From assembly GCA_036186865.1 (NCBI GenBank), contig AP025057.1, positions 22,766,348 through 22,830,347 on the forward strand: DNA of 64,000 nt, read 5' to 3'. A model generated the notes under the pieces. The model searched no databases and was not told where the DNA came from. It saw only the letters and a program-made list of their open reading frames with translations. Below are positions 30,249 to 41,014 of the stretch, piece after piece. The position numbers and the translations under genes were made by a program. How positions within the stretch are numbered: position 1 is the first letter of the stretch; each line of letters opens with the position of its first letter. This DNA comes from Eustoma russellianum (lineage: Eukaryota; Streptophyta; Magnoliopsida; Gentianales; Gentianaceae).

Positions 30249-30725
30249 ATCCATGTGTTTTTGTGAAATACACTGAGAGATGCAACAGTTAAGTGTTATA
30301 TAACCTTGTTATCTGGTATTAGAGATGTTATTGATGATGGTTCATTAAAACTACAAGGAGTCTTAAAGGTAATTTACTGCCTATTTTATTTTTAACTTAG
30401 GAAAAAAAAATTACGAAAATCTTTTAGTCCAAAAATACATCTATTTTATTCTTAACTTGGAAAAAAAATTACCAAAATCTTTTAGTCCAAAAATACATCT
30501 ATTTACGAAAATCTTTTAGCCCAAAAATACATCTATTTTATTTTTAACTTGGAAAAAAATTACGAAAATCTTTTAGTCAAAAAATACATAAAAAAGTAAA
30601 GATAATTCAACCAACTGTTGCATCTCTCAGTGTATTTCTCAAAACACAGGAAGAAAATAAAGGTAATTTTCCTTCTCTCATTGTATTTCTCAAAACACAG
30701 GAAGAAAATAAAGGTAATTTTCCTT
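30249..30725. repeat. Inverted repeat enclosing tandem repeats
   Basis: GTGTTTTTGTGAAATACACTGAGAGATGCAACAGTT (from about 30249) is inverted at about 30613-30652 (AACTGTTGCATCTCTCAGTGTATTTCTCAAAACAC), giving about 36-bp arms. Between them lie about four units of 50-65 bp built on TTACGAAAATCTTTTAGTCCAAAAATACATCTATTTTA. A 49-bp tandem pair (TGTATTTCTCAAAACACAGG...AAGGTAATTTTCCTT) follows the right arm. It looks like a non-autonomous DNA transposon but I found no target duplication. Confidence 0.6.
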
Positions 30726-30884
30726 ATGTGCACGCTATCCGCATAGAATTTTTAAGACATGCTCAAAAAGTAAAAAAACTATCGGAAAGACTTCAAAGAA
30801 AAATATTGTAATGATTAAGACACAGAAAGTAACTGGAAATAGGAGGAATATAAGTTTTAAAAAAAACACATACAAAGATAGCAT

Positions 30885-31475
30885 AACCCTTCTATGCCAC
30901 TGCTCCACATTATGTGGATTCTGCCTAAGGACTCTGTTTGCAATTTCCGGCCTCTTGTCCATCAAATATTCCAACCTTTCCAACCTCAACTCCACATCCA
31001 GACATCCTTCTCATCATTTAATCTGAAACCTTTTGAGTTAATGTTCCAATGTTCCTATATCTAACTGGTCATCTTTGTCCTCGTCATCCTCAACATCTTC
31101 CACATCAGTCTCAATCATCTCCTCCATCTTCAGAGCAACCATACTCTCTTCAAATTGGGAATAAGCATCAAATATCATCCTAAATTCCCTAACTGTATTT
31201 ACCCTCATCATCCCTTCCTTGAAAACATCCCCTTCCCCCGATACCCCTGCATCATGCCTGGTCAACCAGTCACACAATTCCAACCATAACCTATGTTTAG
31301 TTTTTCCCTTACTCATCATCATTCAAAACCCCAACCAACTTCTCAGCCGTTTCCTTTATCAAAAAATTCAACAAAATCCTCAATTTTATGCGGATCATAC
31401 TTCAAATATCTCCGATAAACTCTAACCGCAGTTTCAATTGGAACACCTTTTATGGAGACAAAAACCAAATATATA
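30885..31475 (-). pseudogene. SYF1 (pre-mRNA splicing factor) pseudogene fragment
   Basis: SYF1 is a HAT-repeat scaffold protein of the spliceosome-activating NineTeen-associated complex. Read on the minus strand: codons for GVPIETAVRVYRRYLKYDP, AEKLVGVLNDDE, KTKHRLWLELCDWLTRH, REFRMIFDAYSQFEESMVALKMEEM, an acidic stretch, LERLEYLMDKRPEIANRVL and QNPHNVEQWHRRV. All match the conserved middle of plant SYF1 in order. There are frameshifts near 31335 and near 31020. About 45 residues are missing between DAGVSGEGD and the EGMMRV region. Similarity stops after HRRV. Only about a fifth of the usual 900-residue protein is present, so this is a relic. Confidence 0.88.
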
Positions 31476-31586
31476 CTCTAATTCCTATCGTGCTGTGGCA
31501 CAGGCAGAGCAGAGAGCGCCAATTCAAAAGTCCTCGAGCCCATTTGACTAGCTTATGATATGTCAAATAATCTAAATAATATATCT

Positions 31587-31839
31587 TAGAACAAAAGGTG
31601 AAATCTCCCATTCTGGAAGCCATGCCTCAGCCCAAAGTGCATTTGTGGAGGATGCAAATCAGGAGCCAAGCGGTCTCCTAGCTTTGTGAGATCTTACGCA
31701 GTGATCTACAAGGTATCCCCACAAACCAACCTTCGTCCTATCAGCAGAGAACACCCACAGTGTGTGTCATTGGAATCGAATTCTTGACTTCTTGGAACAA
31801 ATCCCAACGCGAGTACCAACTAGACTATGCACCGGGAAC
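31587..31839 (-). mobile_element. tRNA-derived SINE, 253 bp
   Basis: Flanked by an exact 17-bp direct repeat ATCTAAATAATATATCT at 31570-31586 and 31840-31856. In minus sense it carries a pol III A box TAGTCTAGTTGG (31827-31816) and, about 33 bp on, a B-box-like AATTCGATTCC (31782-31772), the usual internal promoter of tRNA-derived SINEs. The 3' end is short and T-rich (CACCTTTTGTTCTA). No coding capacity. Confidence 0.88.
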
Positions 31840-31856
31840 ATCTAAATAATATATCT

Positions 31857-33585
31857 AAATACACGGCATTGTGTGCATAGTCACTAAAGCGCGCTCGAAG
31901 GTATTGTTATGCGATTGATAATTCGAATGACTGATGGAGAGACTACGAATGGTGCGTCAGATTTTGCAATCAAGTATCGCCTCCAAAACTTCAAATTGAG
32001 CGGATTATGTTGGATTTCTTCTTCAAAGGCCGAATCTTCTTTGCATGGGTACATCTCTTCGAGATTTCAGGCGTTGGACCCATTACCGATCAGAACTTGT
32101 TTGAGGAATCATCGGTAATTGAGAAAATAAGACAGAAGATGAGGAGGTGTTTAAGAAACCAAGGTGAGCACTTATCTATATGAAGGGTTCATTTAGGAGG
32201 CCACCGTCACTTCTATGTAAACAAAATCAGACTTTCAAAAAGACCTGTTTAAGAAAGCAAGGTGAGCACAGATGAACTGAAGGGACAATAATTACTTCTA
32301 TTTCAGCCCCACTATCCTCATCATGATAGAGCATTAAGTGGTCCTTCTTGTCTGAAATTAATCCAAGAAATGAATTAAGGTCTTGCAAGGGTATGATAGA
32401 TCATATCATTTCAAGCTCAGCACCTGCTGATTTATGTACAGGATGAACATGAGGGTGAACAGAATTTTTTTTTACTTTGTGAGTAACCACCAGCTCCCCA
32501 ACAACCACTAAGAGTCCATATCGAAAAAGGAGGTGATCCAGGATAATAACCAACACCTACCTTCGCAGTTGAAGTTTTTGAAGCTTGGTAGCTCTTTTGG
32601 GTAATTTTTTTCAAGTTGGGATGACTTATATCAGCTGGATATATTTTTTTCATTGAGATGACCAAGTAGAATATGTATTTGCACCATCTGTCTAGTACAC
32701 AATCCATTTAGAAAATAGGTTTACCACCGGCCACAATGATTTTTGGGGCTGAAATGGTGGAAGTCTTTAGTATCAGAGAATGGACTTTTCTCCAACGTTT
32801 TGACATCAGTAGTAAGAGAATGGACTTTTCTCCAACGTTTTGACATCAGTAGTAAGAGGAGTGTCAGTGTGTGTATATTTTGCTTCAAAAGGGTGTAAAC
32901 TCATGGACTTATTTTTATTATTATTAAAGGGTTTATAAATAGAGATTTTGCATTTAAATGCGTAACATTGAACTTTAAGTTTAAACTTAAACAATATAGA
33001 GAGGGTTGTGAAGCTCGCAAATGAGACATCACTAGGCATTGGCGTTTGCTTTAGTTTCTTCTTTTATTAGACTTACTTCTTTTTGAACAAATTTACCATG
33101 GAACTTCTAATAATCTGAATACCAATAAACAAGTCAGTTTTAAATACTACTTGAGTTAGTTAGCCTTTTAGCATGCTTAAAGTTTAGTTTTTTTTTCCTG
33201 TAACTATGTTAGAAATATCCATTATTTATGTTTTATTAAATAAATACACTTCTCAAATTGTCTTTGCAACTAGAAAATAAAATTTTATATCAAAATTGAT
33301 GAACTGATAAAGTATAGAAGCTACATAACTGAAAGAAATATATTGTCTTCATGCGCGGAGCACAACTTACAATAGTTTATTAGCAAAATTATCATCAAAA
33401 GCTTGCCTGCATAAAAAAAACGTATAGTTTTCATAAGCAAATGGAAAAAGAAAAAGAAAATTTAAGTTTAATCTCAAGGGAAAAATTTACATCTAAGCTT
33501 AACTTAAAAATATGTCAATGTGTATGGTTTGGAGGATAATCGACAATAAGATTTTTGGCTCTGTCGCATACGCCAGATTAGTGTT
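31857..33585. other. Intergenic stretch with a small tandem repeat
   Basis: No gene I can support; the open frames near 31909-32118 and 32432-33039 have no recognisable family. A direct duplication of about 46 bp (AGAGAATGGACTTTTCTCCAACG...) lies at 32774-32855, and related segments with RAAAGCAAGGTGAGCAC occur near 32147 and 32247. Confidence 0.45.
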
Positions 33586-33590
33586 GCATT

Positions 33591-34138
33591 TGTGGAAACT
33601 AAGTCCCCGCCGTGCTGAGCTGGCCTGCCGAGCTGGCCTCAGGTCGACAAACCTGTTCTGGGCTACAACGAACTAAAGGCAAACTATCAGATGAGTTGAA
33701 TTGAGTTTGCAGATGTGAAGAGTAACAGTGCTGGACTGAGGAGGAGCTGAGACGAAGCACGGAACCAAGACAAAGACAAGTTCAAGTATGGTCGTGCTGA
33801 ACTGAAGTAATGCTGAGGTGAAGCACTGAATAAAGAAGGGCCAGAGAACGAAGTGAAGAAGTGATGAACTGAGGTGATGAAATGAAGCATAGATAGAGAG
33901 AAGGCCGACCTGCCATACTTTAGAAAATTTATGAACATGTCATTTTACTGTACATAGCAGCGCTACATTGGTAACTAGCTATTACTACAGCCGTTAGAGT
34001 TTACTGTAGATAAACAGTGACCACTGTCCAAGTGGAAAAAACAGCCGTTAGAATTTGAATTTTACCTCTATAAAAGGAAAATACCTCTGTACATTACATT
34101 TTAACTTGAGTGAATTTCTAATTCCTTCAATCTCGACA
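33591..34138 (+). repeat. 5' LTR of the copia element
   Basis: 548 bp from TGTGGAAACTAAG to TCTCGACA. A TATA-like CTCTATAAAAGG lies near 34071-34082. Confidence 0.93.
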
Positions 34139-34150
34139 TGGTATCAGAGC
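34139..34150 (+). promoter_or_regulatory. Primer-binding site, initiator-Met tRNA type
   Basis: TGGTATCAGAGC immediately follows the 5' LTR. Confidence 0.95.
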
Positions 34151-34215
34151 TAATCTGATTCAAAAATACGTGCAAAGTTCACTCAGTTCTCTGCATATTC
34201 TAAAATTTATTCAAA

Positions 34216-35130
34216 ATGACTACCCCTTCAAGTTCTGCTGAATCTACTGAGGCCACCTCCACCTCTGATCAAGTATTAGGAGTGGTACGTGTTCTTCAAC
34301 TTACTGATGATTCCTCCATCGTTATCACCAGTTATAAACTCAATGGAGATAATTACCTCTCGTGGTCTCGAGGGGTAGAAATGTTTATAACTGAAAAAGG
34401 CAATGAGGAATAGTTATATGGGACAGTTCCTGACCCATCTGCAACAGATGCAAACTTCCGGCTATGGAATTCGAAGAACAGTATGATTATGTCTTGGCTG
34501 AAACATTCTATGCAACCAGAAATTTCTGATGACTTTATGATGTACTCTACCGTAGCAGAAATCTGGGCTGCAGTCAAGGAGATGTTTTCCAAACAGGATA
34601 ACATCTCAGAACTGCATGAAATTGAAGCTCATCTTCATGAGCTTAAACAAGGCAACCTTGTTGTCCACATATACTATACGTTACTCACCAAGGCTTGGTA
34701 GCAGATAGATTCTTTTGAAGCATTTCAGTGCTCCTGCATCACCGATGTTATGCTGTACAAGGATATTACAGAAAGGAAGTAGGTCTTTCATTTCCTAACA
34801 GGACTGAACCCAGATTCGAGACTGCAGGACGTCGGATTCTGAGCACCAAACCACTGTCGACTCTGAAGGCTGCTTTCGCGGGATCAAACACGAGGAAAGC
34901 AGGAAGAAGGTCATGATGAGAGGATCATCAACCTTGGAGTCCTCTACCCTGCATGCTTAACAACCAGCAGAAGCTTCCGTGCTGGCTGTTAAACGACACT
35001 TTGCCTCTTTGGAGGTAAAGTGTCCAAATACTGCAAGAAGGAAGGCCATACAGTCGATGACTGTTGGAAACTGCAAGTAAAGCTGGTCCGAGAAGGTAAA
35101 CCACCATTGAAAACCAGCACTGCACCCTAG
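34216..35130 (+). pseudogene. Copia Gag
   Basis: Starts MTTPSSSAESTEATSTSDQV. Contains YKLNGDNYLSWSRGVEM (copia gag N-terminal motif) and, after an in-frame TAG at 34411-34413, LKHSMQPEISDDFMMYSTVAEIWAAV and EIEAHLHELKQGN. A zinc-knuckle remnant YCKKEGHTVDDCW lies near 35027-35065; its first cysteine is lost. Further stops and shifts occur between 34700 and 35000. Confidence 0.88.
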
Positions 35131-35324
35131 AGACCACATCAAAGATCATTCCCTGCTGGACAAAGTGCTGCTCATCAGGTCAGCAGCACACCCTGACTTG
35201 GTGCAGCTCAGCTTGAGGCTCATACCAAGGATCAGATTACTACTCTGATCGATCTACTGAGCAGACAAAGTGGCCGAGTTGATACACATCAAGATACCAT
35301 AGCTGGTTTTATACAACCGAGCGT

Positions 35325-35718
35325 CATCAATTCATGGATTGTTAACTCCAGGTCAACAGATCACATAACCAACTATGGTAATATTCTGAATTCATATACT
35401 CTGTTTACTATTCCAAAGAAAGTAAAGATTGCTAATGGAACCTCAATAGAAGTTACAGGTACTGGCTCAGCTGTGATGTCAGATAAAATAATCCTGAAAG
35501 AAGTCTTTCATGTTGTCAGCCTAAGCTTTAACCTGCTGTCAGTAGGAAAATTTGCTAGAAATAGTAATTGCATAGCCTGCTTCTCATCTACAGAATATTG
35601 TTTTCAGGAAAACAAAACGAAGGGGATGATTGGTAGTTCTAGGAACATACCAGGCCTATATCTTTTAGGGTTAGACAATCAAGCCCTGATTAGCACAGTT
35701 GAGCTGCTGAAGAACTAG
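35325..35718 (+). pseudogene. Copia protease
   Basis: Retropepsin region with SWIVNSRSTDHIT, where active copia proteases have D-S-G at the position of N-S-R, so both key residues are changed. It continues with VFHVVSLSFNLLSVGKF and ends at a stop after ELLKN. Enzymatically dead by sequence. Confidence 0.85.
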
Positions 35719-35739
35719 AATACCATGCCCCTTAGAACA

Positions 35740-36560
35740 TCTTGTATAGGGGATATTTTACTTTGGCATAATAGACTGGGACATCCCAATTTTGTATATC
35801 TAAAACGATTAATGCCAGAATTATTTTGCTTAACGGATCTTGCAAATATTTCTTGTGAAACCTGTTAGATAGCGAAGCAAACAAAACAAAGTTGCTCAGT
35901 TAAACCATATAAGTCCTGTGCACCTTTTAACTTAGTTCACTCGGACATCTAGGGACCATCTAGAATTGCTAATTTAAATGGAGCAAAATGGTTTATAACT
36001 TTTGTGGATGATCATTCTAGAGTAATTTGGGTCTACTTGTTAAAAAACAAAAGTGAAGTAGGACAGATATTTAAGAGATATGCTGCACTGGTTAAAACTC
36101 AGTTCGGCTGCATCATTAAAACACTAAGGACTGGTAATGGGCTAGAATACTTAGTGCAATTCAAAACTTTATGTTAGAAAATGGTATTCATCACCAAAAC
36201 TCATGTACTTACATCACTCAACAAAATGGTGTAGCTGAATGCAAAAATGGACGCATCCTTGAAGTCACCCGAGCTATTATGTTTGCTAGGAATGTACCTA
36301 AACAATTTTGGGTTGAAGCTCTGCTGACAGCAACTTACCTAATAAATAGGATGCCATCCAAGACATTATCTTTTAAGACCCCAGAGAAATACTACTTAGG
36401 CATCATCCAAATACTCAGCTATTGTCAAAACTACTATTAAAACTTTTCGGATGTACAACCTATGTGCACATTCAGCCTAGCCTTAGGAGTAAACTGGATC
36501 ATAGAGCTGTCAAATGCATTTTCTTAGGATATTCTAATTCTCAGAAAGGATATAAGTGTT
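35740..36560 (+). pseudogene. Copia integrase
   Basis: GAG-pre-integrase motif LWHNRLGHPNFVYLKRL and C-x2-C (CETC), then NLVHSDI, WFITFVDDHSRVIWVYLLKN (catalytic D), a degraded LRTGNGLEY where the second D would be, ITQQNGVAE (with the catalytic E), NRMPSK and the KCIFLGYSNSQKGYKC linker. In-frame TAG codons occur near 35867 and 35949, with a frameshift near 36172. Confidence 0.88.
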
Positions 36561-37019
36561 ACTGAATCCAATAGACGAATGTATGTAATTCTACATGTTA
36601 TGTTTAATGAAAAAGGTGCATTTTGTAGACCTGTAGGAGAAACAGAAGGAGTAAGAAGTAATGAATATGAACCCCGTTTCTTAGTATCAAATCTACCGAG
36701 CTCAACTGCTCAGGCGAGCTGCCAACAACAGCTCGGCTGTTTGGCACTTCAGGTCGGCATCACTGATTCTCCATCAAGTACCACTTCTCATATCATTCCC
36801 AATGATCAGGACGATCTGGGATGCAGCAGCCCACCTACCACACCCGAACAATTACCTTTGACTGAAGTAGAGGAGAATTCAGAATACTCTGACATACCAA
36901 TAGCTCTAAGAAAGGAAATATGAGGATGTACTAAGAATCCCATATGTACCGAATATCCCATGAAAATTATATATCCTACAATAAACTGAATCCCAACTTT
37001 AAGACATTCATATGCTCAC

Positions 37020-37877
37020 TCAACAGCAATTCTATGCGCAGTACTATTGAAGAAGCACTCAACCGACCTGAGTGGAGAAATGCGGTATAAGAAGAAATGA
37101 ATGCCTTAGAAGATAACCAAACCTGGGAGTTAACTCGCATCTCAGAAGCGAAAAAACCATTAGGATGCAGGTGGATATTTACTATAAAATACAACAATGA
37201 TGGAAGCGTGAATAAATATAAGGCAAGATTAGTCGTTAAAGGCTTCACACAAACATATGGAGTATATTATTTAGAAGCATTTGCTCTAGTGGCTAAGTTA
37301 AACACTATTAGAATCATATTCTCTTTAGCAGTAAATCCAGATTGGAAGCTTTGTCAACTTGATGTAAAAAATACCTTTTCAAAAGGAGATTTAATAGAAG
37401 AAGTGTATTTGAGTATACCACCAAGATTTAGCAATGAAACAATTAAGGATAAGATCTGCAAATTAAGAAAGTCACTGTATGGCCTGCAACAATCACCTCG
37501 GGTGTGATTTAAAACCTTTACCAAAGTAGTGACTGACCTGAAGTTCAATAAAAGCCATAGTGACCACACCCTTTTTACTAAAAATTTCACCTAAGGGGGA
37601 GCTGACTATACTAATAGTATATGTGGATGATATTATAATGACTGGAAATGATAATCACAGTATTTTTGATATTAAGTCACACATATCTGAAAAGTTTGAA
37701 ATGAAGGACTTAGTCAAGCTCAGATACTTTCTAGTAATGAAAATTGCCAGGAATAAAGAAGGGATGTTTATTTCCCAAAGAAAGTATATACTTGATCTCC
37801 TAAAAGAAACAGGTCTGCTCAGATACAGTCCTACAAGTACACCTATAAAGCCCAGACATAAGCCAAAAAATCAATGA
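37020..37877 (+). pseudogene. Copia reverse transcriptase
   Basis: MNALEDNQTWEL, GCRWIFTIKYNNDGSVNKYKARLV, LCQLDVKNTFSKGDLIEEVY (motif A, D kept), KLRKSLYGLQQSPR, a TGA at 37505-37507, then, after a small shift, LTILIVYVDDIIMTGND (catalytic YVDD near 37620-37632) and FVSQRKYILDLLKETG. The active-site residues remain but the chain is broken. Confidence 0.9.
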
Positions 37878-38533
37878 TATACTACACCAACCAATAAGCT
37901 AAGCTATCGGAGATTAGTGGGAAAACTAATATATCTATCACATACTAGACCTGATATCTGCTATGCTATTAGCTTTGTATCACAATATATGCACAATCCT
38001 ACTAATGACACCTCCAAGCTGCTCTTATAATTCTCAAGTATCTCAAGAATGCACCAGGTCAAGAACTAAGCTTCAAGAAGAGCATAGATCAAAGTGTTAG
38101 AATAATTACATATGCAGTCTGGGATGGATCCAAAACAGACATGAGATCGACTACAGGCTATGGAACTTTCCTTTGGGGAAACCTGGTCACATGGCAAAGC
38201 AAGAAACAACTTGCAGTGTCAAGGAGCAGTGAAGAGGTTGAGCTAAGAGCCCTTGTGTTAGGAATTTGCGAAGAAATTTGTATCAGAAGGGTACTCAAAG
38301 ATCTTCATATAAAGGCAAATCTACCAATCCAAATCTACTGCGATAGTGTCTCTGCAATAAGCATGATAGAGAACCCAGTCCATCATAACAAATCGAAGTA
38401 TGTAGAGATTGACAGACACTTCATCCGTGAAAAACTAGAAGGAAATGAGGTCAGGTTAGTACAGATCTCCACCAAGGATCAAGTAGCTGACCTACTCATA
38501 AAACTGTATCAACTAGTATTTTCCAGTATCTAA
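37878..38533 (+). pseudogene. Copia RT end and RNase H
   Basis: Fragments of YRRLVGKLIYLSHTRPDI, then from 38141 RSTTGYGTFLWGNLVTWQSKKQLAVSRSSEEVELRAL (RNase H; the usual SSAEAE glutamate region), IYCDSVSAISMIENPVHHNKSKYVEIDRHFI and DQVADLLIK. The expected DWAG-type aspartate region upstream is degraded. It ends near 38533. Confidence 0.88.
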
Positions 38534-38570
38534 TGTCAATTCTTGGTTGTATGAATAAATATAACTAAGC

Positions 38571-38581
38571 TTGAGGGAGAG
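38571..38581 (+). promoter_or_regulatory. Polypurine tract of the copia element
   Basis: TTGAGGGAGAG directly before the 3' LTR. Confidence 0.85.
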
Positions 38582-39045
38582 TGTGGAAGCTAAGTTCCTG
38601 AAAGCTCAGCAAACCTGATCTGGGCTACAACAAATTAAAGGCAAACTGTCAGCTGAGTGAACTGAGCTAGCAGATGTGAAGAGTAACCTGCTGAGCTGAA
38701 GAGGAGCTGAGACGAAGTGCGGAACCAAGACAGACAAGTTCAAGTATGTCCGTGCGGAACTGAAGTAACGCTGAGGTGAAGCACTGAACAAAGAAGGGCC
38801 AGAGAACGAAGTGAAGAAGGCTGAACTGAGGTGACAAAGTAAAGCACAAGATAGAGAGAATGCCAACCTGCCATACTTTAGTAAATATATAAACATGTCA
38901 TTTTCCTGTACATATCAGTTTTGCATTGTTAATTAGTCGTTACCACAACTGTTATAGTTTAATGTAGATAAACAGTGACCACTGTCCAAGTGAAAAAAAC
39001 AGTCGTTAGAACTTGAATGAATTTCTAATTCCTTCGATCTCTATA
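38582..39045 (+). repeat. 3' LTR of the copia element
   Basis: 464 bp, TGTGGAAGCTAAG to CTCTATA. Aligns with the 5' LTR throughout, with two deletions. Confidence 0.93.
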
Positions 39046-39050
39046 GCATT

Positions 39051-39441
39051 ATTTTAATGTCTAGCCATGAAATGGTCTTTTTATAGCTTTTTATACGTTA
39101 ATCTTCTGTAACAATGGCATAAATGTGAATTTTGCTTTGTTTAAAAGCCCCCATAAAAAGAAATTTCAAATAATGAATATTCTGATTTTACGAAGTTAGC
39201 AAGTAAAAATAAAGTTATTATTGTATAGTCTCTTAATGTTTTGTTCTAAAGGCACGTAAAAAGTTGATGTTGCTCTAAAAGTTAAAAAATTCGAAATATA
39301 ATCTTCTGTCCGCAATGGGAGAATATACCTCTAATACTTATTGGACAACACATAGACCTCTCTTACTGTGTTCATTGTACCAATCCTGCAACATATATAT
39401 ACACATTTGTCTTTGTGTTATCTAAATTTATATTTATTTAT
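39051..39441. other. AT-rich spacer between two copia elements
   Basis: No feature recognised. The adjacent older copia element is truncated somewhere near 39430, losing its RNase H and 3' LTR. Confidence 0.4.
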
Positions 39442-40607
39442 TCATTTTTCTGAAGTTATATTTACTTGACCCACTGTTCTCTTTAAGTATCTTAACAATC
39501 TGTGAGGTGATTTAAAATGGTTCTCTATGGGGAAATCCAGAATCTGGCTCGGTTTCTGTACTGTGAAGGATATGTCAAGCCTTGTAATGGTCAAGTAAAT
39601 CAATTTTCCTATGAGACTCCTATATTGTGCCTTGTTTGAAAATAGAGGACCATCATTATGAGTCAGTCTCACGGTACTTTCCATGGGACTTTTAACTAGC
39701 TTGGATGCAAGGAATCCAGTTTCTTCAAGTAAATCCAGTGTGTACTTTGTTTGGTTAATAAGTAACCCCCCTTGGGACCTAGCTACTTCTATGCCAAGGA
39801 AGTATCTAAGGTCTCCTAAATCCTTAATTTTGAATTCTGAATGTAAGGCTGCCTTGATCTAATTGACAGGATATAGGTTTGAGCAAGCAACTACGATGTC
39901 ATCTACATATAATAGAAGAATGCGTAAAGCATAGCCTATGAATTTGATGAAAAGAGTATAATCATTCTTGGACTGAGTAAATCCTTGAGCCAATAGAAAC
40001 TATGTGAGCCTAGCATTCTATTCTCGGCTAACCTATTTTAGACTATACATGCTTTTCTGAAGTTAACATACCAGATTGCGTTTCTGTAGGTCAAGTCCAG
40101 GAGGGGGATCCATGTAAATTTCTTCATGAAGATCTCCATGAAGAAAGTCATTGTTGACATCCATTTGCTGAATGTGCCATCCTTGATGTGCTGCCAATGC
40201 CAGGATCGTTCTCACAAATGTTATTTTGGCTACAGGTGAGAAGGTTTCTTGGTAATCCACCTCATATTATTGAGTGTAGCCGTTTGCAACAAGCCTTCCT
40301 TTGCATCTCTCTACACTTCCATCTAGCTTCAGTTTAACCTTGTAAACCCATCTAAAACCAATTGGTCGTTAACCTGGAGGTAATGTCACTAGCTCTCAGG
40401 TATGATTATCTTTTAAGGCTTGTAACTCAGCATTCATAGCATCTTGCCATGCTGGCAATCTTGTTGCATCTGCATAAGGAGAAGGCTCCAAATGCAAGCT
40501 TAGATTTAAAACGTATGGTTTGTATGTGGAGCCGGAGATGCAAGACTGAAGGAGTTTTCTAGAGTGTGTGGAGAAGAAATGTGAGGGTGTGCACTGGAGG
40601 CAGTGAC
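39442..40607 (-). pseudogene. Older copia element: reverse transcriptase, left part of a split copy
   Basis: On the minus strand: linker, LPAWQDAMNAELQAL, GFRWVYKVKLKLDGSVERCKGRLVANG, VDYQETFSPVAKITFVRTILALAAHQGW, QQMDVNNDFLHGDLHEEIYM (motif A), LLYVDDIVVACSN (catalytic YVDD near 39895-39915), YFLGIEVARSQGG and YRSLIGKLIYLTITRLDISF. It has stops and shifts. The RNase H is absent at the left. At 40602-40607 it is interrupted by the SIRE-like element; the upstream part of the same copy is at 52802-54046. Confidence 0.85.
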
Positions 40608-40975
40608 TGTTGAGAAATCTCGGTTTGAGTGATTTGAAAATGTATGATTTAAATGTTGTGTATTTACGAAATGCATGAAATAAGTGTTACTTGATATATA
40701 TACGTGATAAAAATGCTTTACATGTTTATATATAATGTTGTCGTACTAATGTGCCATGAAGCATTAAAGCTTACATCATATAGCAAACATTTGTTGTCTT
40801 TATACTATTTTCAGTTGTCATAATTAATGAACTAAACTAGTTCATTAAGTGAAGTGCTTAAGGAGATGAACTAACTATTTCATTAAATGAAGACATATTT
40901 GGGACATATTTGGAGAGAGCTATTTGACAACAATTTTGGAATGGAAAGTTCTCTTTCCACACCTATATACACGCC

Positions 40976-41014
<39 letters not shown>

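Larger units (their letters stand above)
33591..39045 (+). mobile_element. Decayed Ty1/copia retrotransposon, complete with LTRs
   Basis: 5' LTR 33591-34138, 3' LTR 38582-39045, target duplication GCATT exact at 33586-33590 and 39046-39050. Domain order gag, PR, INT, RT, RNase H is that of copia elements. Many stops and frameshifts. The 3' LTR has lost about 85 bp near its right end (TTTTACCTCTATAAAAGG... region) and its terminal CA has become TA. Confidence 0.95.

Noticed and set aside
31909..32118. 69-codon plus-strand frame beside the SINE
   Set aside because: No recognisable motif and no splice or start context that sets it apart from chance frames.
40980..41010. (TA)n runs here and near 43510, 50480 and 63430
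   Set aside because: Simple microsatellites within LTRs, at homologous places in several copies; no further meaning supported.
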